DNA of 64,000 bases, from contig NZ_CP118487.1 of NCBI RefSeq assembly GCF_051124815.1, positions 372,001-436,000 of the forward strand. The letters are read 5' to 3'. The stretch's first letter is position 1, and every line of letters starts with the position of its first letter. Source of the DNA: Azospirillum sp051124815. GTDB lineage: Bacteria; Pseudomonadota; Alphaproteobacteria; Azospirillales; Azospirillaceae. A program made the translations under genes and the position numbers. Shown here piece by piece: positions 60,555-64,000 of this stretch. The notes beneath the pieces are model-generated. The model saw nothing but the letters and a program-made list of their open reading frames with translations. It ran no database searches and was not told the DNA's origin.

Positions 60555-61322
60555 GTGCGCAGCGCCCTGATGCCCGCCCTGATGCCGGTCGCGTCGATCC
60601 TGCTGCTTTTGGCCGTCTGGCAGGGCGCGGCGCTGTCCATCGGCGGGCGCCTGTTGCCGGGACCGGTCGTGGTGGCCGAGGCCCTGCTGCGCGAGGCGGA
60701 GAGCGGGGCGCTGTTCCATCACATGGGCGTCACGCTGCTGCGGGTGCTGGCGGCCTTCGCGCTCGCCATGTCCATCGGGGTCGGGATGGGCCTGCCGATG
60801 GGGCGCTCCCCCTTCATCGACCGGCTGTTCGGTCCCTGGCTGGTCTTCTTCCTGAACCTGCCGGCGCTCGTGGTCATCGTGCTGGCCTATGTCTGGTTCG
60901 GCCTGACCGAGGCGGCGGCCATCGGCGCCGTCGCCGTCAACAAGATTCCCAACACGGTGGTCCTGGTGCGGGCCGGTGCCCGCGCCATCGACGAGGGGCT
61001 GATCGACATGGCCCGCGTCTACCGCCTGTCGCCCGCGGATCGGCTTCGCCATGTGCTGCTGCCGCAACTCACTCCCACCATCGCCGCGGCTGCGCGGTCC
61101 GGCCTGGCGCTGATCTGGAAGATCGTGCTGGTGGTCGAACTGCTGGGCCGCAGCGATGGTGTCGGATTCCAGATCAACCTCCTATTTCAGACCTTCGATG
61201 TCGCAGGAATCCTGGCTTACACCATCGCGTTCGTGGCCGTGGTCCAGCTTCTGGAATACGGCGTCCTGCAGCCGGTCGAGCGCCATTGCCAGCGCTGGCG
61301 GCGGATGCCCGCTGAAGCTTGA
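60555..61322 (+). CDS. ABC transporter permease, nitrate/sulfonate type
   Basis: This 255-aa inner-membrane permease has about six helices. The EAA loop, RAIDEGLIDMARVYRLSPADRLRHVLLPQL, is well conserved, as is FFLNLPALVVIVLAYVWFG. The start is GTG three bases after the receptor stop. It overlaps the ATPase reading frame at its end. Confidence 0.87.
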   Translation: MRSALMPALMPVASILLLLAVWQGAALSIGGRLLPGPVVVAEALLREAESGALFHHMGVTLLRVLAAFALAMSIGVGMGLPMGRSPFIDRLFGPWLVFFLNLPALVVIVLAYVWFGLTEAAAIGAVAVNKIPNTVVLVRAGARAIDEGLIDMARVYRLSPADRLRHVLLPQLTPTIAAAARSGLALIWKIVLVVELLGRSDGVGFQINLLFQTFDVAGILAYTIAFVAVVQLLEYGVLQPVERHCQRWRRMPAEA

Positions 61323-62034
61323 GATCCGCTCCAAGCGCTTCGGCGCGGTGGAGGCGGTGCGCGGCCTGACCCTGTCCGCCGCGGCGGGGGAGGTCGTGGC
61401 CCTGGTCGGCCCCAGCGGCTGCGGCAAGACGACCGCGCTCGGCATCGTCGCCGGTCTGGACCGCGCCTTCGACGGCGTGGTGGAGGTCGGGGCGCGGCCG
61501 GACGGCGGGCCGGCCCGGCTCGGCTATGTCTTCCAGGAGCCGCGCCTGCTGCCCTGGCGAACCGTGCGGCAGAATCTGGCGCTGGTCCTGCCGCGTGCGC
61601 AGCGCCGCGGCCCGGCGGTCGATGCCATGCTCGACGCGTTGGAGCTGTTGCCCTTCGCCGACCGTTTCCCGACCCAGCTGTCGCTTGGGATGGCGCGGCG
61701 GGTGGCGCTGGCCCGCGCCTTCCTGGTGGAGCCGGACCTGCTGCTGATGGACGAACCCTTCGTCTCGCTGGACGAGCCGACGGCGCTCCGGCTGCGCACG
61801 CTGCTGTCGCAACTGCTGGACCGGCGGCCGGCCACCGTGCTGCTGGTCACCCACAATCTGCGCGAGGCTCTGGCTTTGGCCGACCGGCTGATTCTGCTGG
61901 CGCCCTCGCCCGGCCGTGTGGTGGCGGAGGTGCCGGTGACCATCCCCCGCGCCGCTCGCGACGACGCCACCATCGAGGCGTTGCGCCGCGACCTGCTGTC
62001 CCGGCCGGACCCGGCCTTCCGGCTGCTGGCCTGA
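61312..62034 (+). CDS. ABC transporter ATP-binding protein, nitrate/sulfonate type
   Basis: This is the ATPase of the importer. Walker A is GPSGCGKTTALG, the Q-loop is VFQEPRLLPWRTV, the signature is degenerate (TQLSLGMARRVALARAF), Walker B is LLLMDEPFVSLDEP, and the H-loop is LLVTHNLREALALADRL. The family N-terminus begins at LKLEIRSKRFGAVEAVRG, yet no ATG, GTG or TTG is in frame there. A CTG at 61312 is the natural position, overlapping the permease end by 11 bases. The nearest in-frame ATG is at 61198, inside the permease gene, and would add 38 odd residues. The start is therefore uncertain. Confidence 0.82.
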   Translation: MKLEIRSKRFGAVEAVRGLTLSAAAGEVVALVGPSGCGKTTALGIVAGLDRAFDGVVEVGARPDGGPARLGYVFQEPRLLPWRTVRQNLALVLPRAQRRGPAVDAMLDALELLPFADRFPTQLSLGMARRVALARAFLVEPDLLLMDEPFVSLDEPTALRLRTLLSQLLDRRPATVLLVTHNLREALALADRLILLAPSPGRVVAEVPVTIPRAARDDATIEALRRDLLSRPDPAFRLLA

Positions 62035-62132
62035 ACCTTCGCGGCGTGTGGGTCCATTTGCCGCTCGTCCGTTCACGGATGCTGCGCTATCTTGCCTCGC
62101 TGCCGGGAAGGTCCGGCGATTGCGGGTGGCGG

Positions 62133-62591
62133 ATGTTCTTCGGTCGATCGACAGTGCGGCGGATGCGGAGGCTCGGCCTTGTGGCCGGGATGGTCGCGCT
62201 GTTGCTGCAGGTCATCGCCTGGGGCTGGATGCCGATGGTTCCGGGGGCCGCCCGGGCCGGAGAGACCGCCTCGCTGCCGATCTGCTCCTCCGGCGGCCTG
62301 ACCACCATCCAGCTCGATGCCCCCCTTTATGGAATCGGCGAGTTCGGGCTCGCGTCCGATGACGGCGACCCTGACAAATCACCGGATCACGCGCCGTCCA
62401 GCACCGGCCCCGGCACCGGCCATTGCCCGCTCTGCCCGCTGGTGGCCGGGCTGGCCCTGCCGCCGCCGCCACTGACGGTCGGCCCGCCTCTCGCCATGGC
62501 CAGCGACACCCGCCTGCTGCCGGCAGAACGCATCGCCGCCGGCTGGTTCCTGTCGACCCTCCAGGCCCGCGCACCACCGTCCTTCGCCTGA
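62133..62591 (+). CDS. DUF2946-like small membrane-anchored protein
   Basis: The product (152 aa from the chosen start) has one hydrophobic N-terminal segment (LGLVAGMVALLLQVIAWGWMP), a Cys-containing middle (LPICSSGGL), and a CPLCPLVAG motif typical of DUF2946 proteins that are often beside copper genes. Starts at 62079 and 62163 are also possible; no strong ribosome site decides. It precedes the copper chaperone gene by 183 bases, in which no other gene or clear signal is seen. A role in periplasmic copper handling is inferred from context. Confidence 0.6.
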   Translation: MFFGRSTVRRMRRLGLVAGMVALLLQVIAWGWMPMVPGAARAGETASLPICSSGGLTTIQLDAPLYGIGEFGLASDDGDPDKSPDHAPSSTGPGTGHCPLCPLVAGLALPPPPLTVGPPLAMASDTRLLPAERIAAGWFLSTLQARAPPSFA

Positions 62592-62774
62592 TCTTCGCGG
62601 CTGCTCAGCCATAGCCGCCGCGCGCGTCGCCACGCCCGCTCCCTGTCCGGATCGGTGCGTCCGGCGGGCTGTCCACGCATTCCAACGCGCAACCTTCCAA
62701 TCCACGCCCCGCGGCAGCACTCGCCGCGGCGCCTCCCCCCTGCTGTTCACATCCGCATTCCAGGAGAAGAGTCC

Positions 62775-63302
62775 ATGAAGCGCATTCTCGGCATCGCCGC
62801 CGCCCTGGCCCTGTTCGGTGCCATCCCCGCCATGGCCCACAGCTACAAGGCCGGCCCGATCGAGATCGGCCATCCCTGGGCGCGCGCCACCGCGCCGTCC
62901 GCCCCGAACGGCGGTGCCTATCTGTCGCTGACCAACACCGGCAGCACGGAAGACCGTCTGGTCTCCGCCTCCACCCCGGCCGCCGAGAAGGCGGAGCTGC
63001 ACACCCATCTGAACGAGAATGGCGTGATGAAAATGCGGGAGGTTCCAGCCATTCCCGTGGCGCCGGGCGAGCAGGTGAAGCTGGCGCCGGGCGGGCTGCA
63101 CATCATGCTGCTGGGCCTCAAGAAGCCGCTGGAGAAGGGCGCCCGCATCCCCATGACCCTGCACTTCGAGAAGGCCGGCACAGTCGATGTCGAGATCGCG
63201 GTCGAGGCCGCCGGACAGAGCGCGCCCCAGGCCGAGGGCCATATGGGCGCCATGGGCGGCGCCGGCCACGGCCACAATGCCGAACCGGCCAAGAAGCAGT
63301 GA
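62775..63302 (+). CDS. PCu(A)C periplasmic copper chaperone
   Basis: This 175-aa secreted copper-binding protein has signal MKRILGIAAALALFGAIPAMA and the PCu(A)C fold (GHPWARATAPSAPNGGAYLSLTN). The Cu(I) ligand pattern runs from AELHTHL through MKMREV to GGLHIML. The tail is Met/His-rich (GHMGAMGGAGHGHNAEP), which could bind extra copper. It is expected to deliver copper to the CuA or CuB sites of cytochrome oxidase. AGGAGAAG precedes the ATG. Confidence 0.92.
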   Translation: MKRILGIAAALALFGAIPAMAHSYKAGPIEIGHPWARATAPSAPNGGAYLSLTNTGSTEDRLVSASTPAAEKAELHTHLNENGVMKMREVPAIPVAPGEQVKLAPGGLHIMLLGLKKPLEKGARIPMTLHFEKAGTVDVEIAVEAAGQSAPQAEGHMGAMGGAGHGHNAEPAKKQ

Positions 63303-63306
63303 TGCA

Positions 63307-63341
63307 AAAGGCCGCCGGTGTTTCCACCGCCGGCGGCCTTT
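63307..63341. terminator. bidirectional hairpin between the copper chaperone and the receiver gene
   Basis: AAAGGCCGCCGG pairs with CCGGCGGCCTTT around an 11-base loop. The terminal AAA/TTT gives a short U tail on either strand, suiting two convergent genes. Confidence 0.75.
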
Positions 63342-63369
63342 GGTCAGCGCTGTGCCACTCTCAGCCCCG

Positions 63370-63738
63370 TCAGCGCGGGCGGTGGCGGGCCAGGGCGTCG
63401 GTGATGTCCAGGTCGCGGAACGGCTTTCCGATCACCGGCCGCGCGCGGTGGGCATCGGGCAGCCCCTCTGCCCCATGGCCGGTGGTGAAAATGAAGGGGA
63501 TGCCGGCGGAGGCCAGACGGTCGGCCACCGCATCGACCCGCTCGCCACGCAGGTTGACGTCCAGCAGCGCGATGTCGAAGCCGCCGGCCTCGATCATCTC
63601 CAAGGCCGCGGAAACCGAACCGGCCGGGCCGAGGCAGGCGACGCCCTGGTCGAGCAGGGCATCCTCCAGGCTCATGGCGATCAGCGGTTCGTCCTCGACG
63701 ATCAGGACGGTCAGGTTCGACAGATTGGCGTCAGTCAC
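63370..63738 (-). CDS. single-domain response regulator
   Basis: This 122-aa CheY-like receiver has VLIVEDEPLIAMSLEDAL, the phospho-acceptor Asp60 in IALLDVNLRGE, TTGHG, and the Lys in VIGKPF. It has no output domain. The GTG at 63738 is chosen because it overlaps the stop of the upstream kinase by four bases (GTGA). An ATG at 63780 would add 14 residues and a 46-base overlap. With the kinase it forms a typical alphaproteobacterial HWE-kinase/receiver pair. Confidence 0.85.
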   Translation of the reverse strand: MTDANLSNLTVLIVEDEPLIAMSLEDALLDQGVACLGPAGSVSAALEMIEAGGFDIALLDVNLRGERVDAVADRLASAGIPFIFTTGHGAEGLPDAHRARPVIGKPFRDLDITDALARHRPR

Positions 63739-64000
63739 TGCGGGTTCACTCGCGACGACAATGGGATTACCAGCCGGCATCGCACGCCGGCGGGGTCGAA
63801 GGCAAGGGCAACATCGCCCTCCAACTCATGCGCAAGGCCGCGCTCGATCAGGCGGGAGCCGAAACCGCGACGGGTCGGCGGCACCACCGGCGGACCACCG
63901 CTCTCGCGCCAGCGCAGCACCAGCGCGCCCGTGGCGGCGCGGGAAGGCGTGGGGCCGGCATGGCCCGCCCCATCCCGTGCCGCTGCACCGGCCGGCGGCA
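63735..64000 (-). CDS. sensor histidine kinase, HWE/HisKA_2 type, C-terminal part only (cut by window end)
   Basis: The reading frame is open to the window edge. The visible 87 or so residues are the C-terminal end of a HATPase domain: ALVLRWRESGGPPVVPPTRRGFGSRLIERGLAHELEGDVAL, where RGFGSRLIE is the G2-like box of the HWE/HisKA_2 group, followed by FDPAGVRCRLVIPL. The N-terminal sensor part lies outside the window, so the signal is unknown. Its stop overlaps the receiver start. Confidence 0.8.
   Translation of the reverse strand, partial: PPAGAAARDGAGHAGPTPSRAATGALVLRWRESGGPPVVPPTRRGFGSRLIERGLAHELEGDVALAFDPAGVRCRLVIPLSSRVNPQ

Overview
The window is high-GC, densely packed bacterial DNA. Its gene content points to an alphaproteobacterium of the Azospirillum/Rhodospirillales type. 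It has sigma54-driven flagellar and dicarboxylate genes, a DUF1491 protein, a maeB-type malic enzyme, an HWE-like kinase with a stand-alone receiver, and TPR-glycosyltransferase genes. The genus is inferred; no rRNA, tRNA or marker gene confirms it. I saw no insertion sequence, prophage, integrase or CRISPR array.

Layout. (1) 0-3 kb: a GH13 alpha-glucosidase-like enzyme and an orphan TRAP solute-binding protein. (2) 3-11 kb, minus strand: flgE-flgK-flgL behind a near-consensus sigma54 promoter, then a TPR-glycosyltransferase. (3) 11-16 kb: a DUF1491 protein, then a sensor kinase joined by a TAATG overlap to a secreted 5'-nucleotidase-like protein that has lost its metal-binding motifs. (4) 16-19 kb: an acetyltransferase, ATP-grasp ligase and phosphoesterase operon of unknown product. 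(5) 19-29 kb: a yfcG-type GST, then a nine-gene operon (acyl-CoA dehydrogenase, acyl-CoA synthetase, complete Liv-type ABC transporter, thioesterase, enoyl-CoA hydratase/isomerase), probably for uptake and CoA-dependent breakdown of a carboxylic acid. (6) 29-30 kb: a receiver-only regulator and a Ser/Gly-rich secreted protein. (7) 30-39 kb, minus strand: treY and an 1872-residue fusion of maltokinase-like, TreZ and MalQ domains, linking glycogen/maltodextrin to trehalose. (8) 40-47 kb: dctB-dctD opposite dctA, then maeB, a C4-dicarboxylate sensing, uptake and oxidation module with a sigma54 promoter and probable DctD sites. (9) 47-56 kb: two large TPR-glycosyltransferases (the second a double unit), a sugar nucleotidyltransferase and a PseG-like hydrolase, which suggests surface or flagellar glycosylation. 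(10) 56-62 kb: a second acyl-CoA synthetase, a TauE/SafE permease, an orphan LivF and a nitrate/sulfonate-type ABC transporter. (11) 62-64 kb: a DUF2946-like protein, a PCu(A)C copper chaperone, a receiver protein and a kinase cut by the window end.

Most striking points: the pseudo-nucleotidase/sensor-kinase pair, the maltokinase-TreZ-MalQ fusion, a repeated beta-rich module shared by FlgE and FlgL, and a 38-bp REP-like palindrome that lies between livK and livH as an inverted pair and also encodes the linker of the double glycosyltransferase. Coordinates, motifs and overlaps were read from the sequence. Functions rest on family recognition without database searches.
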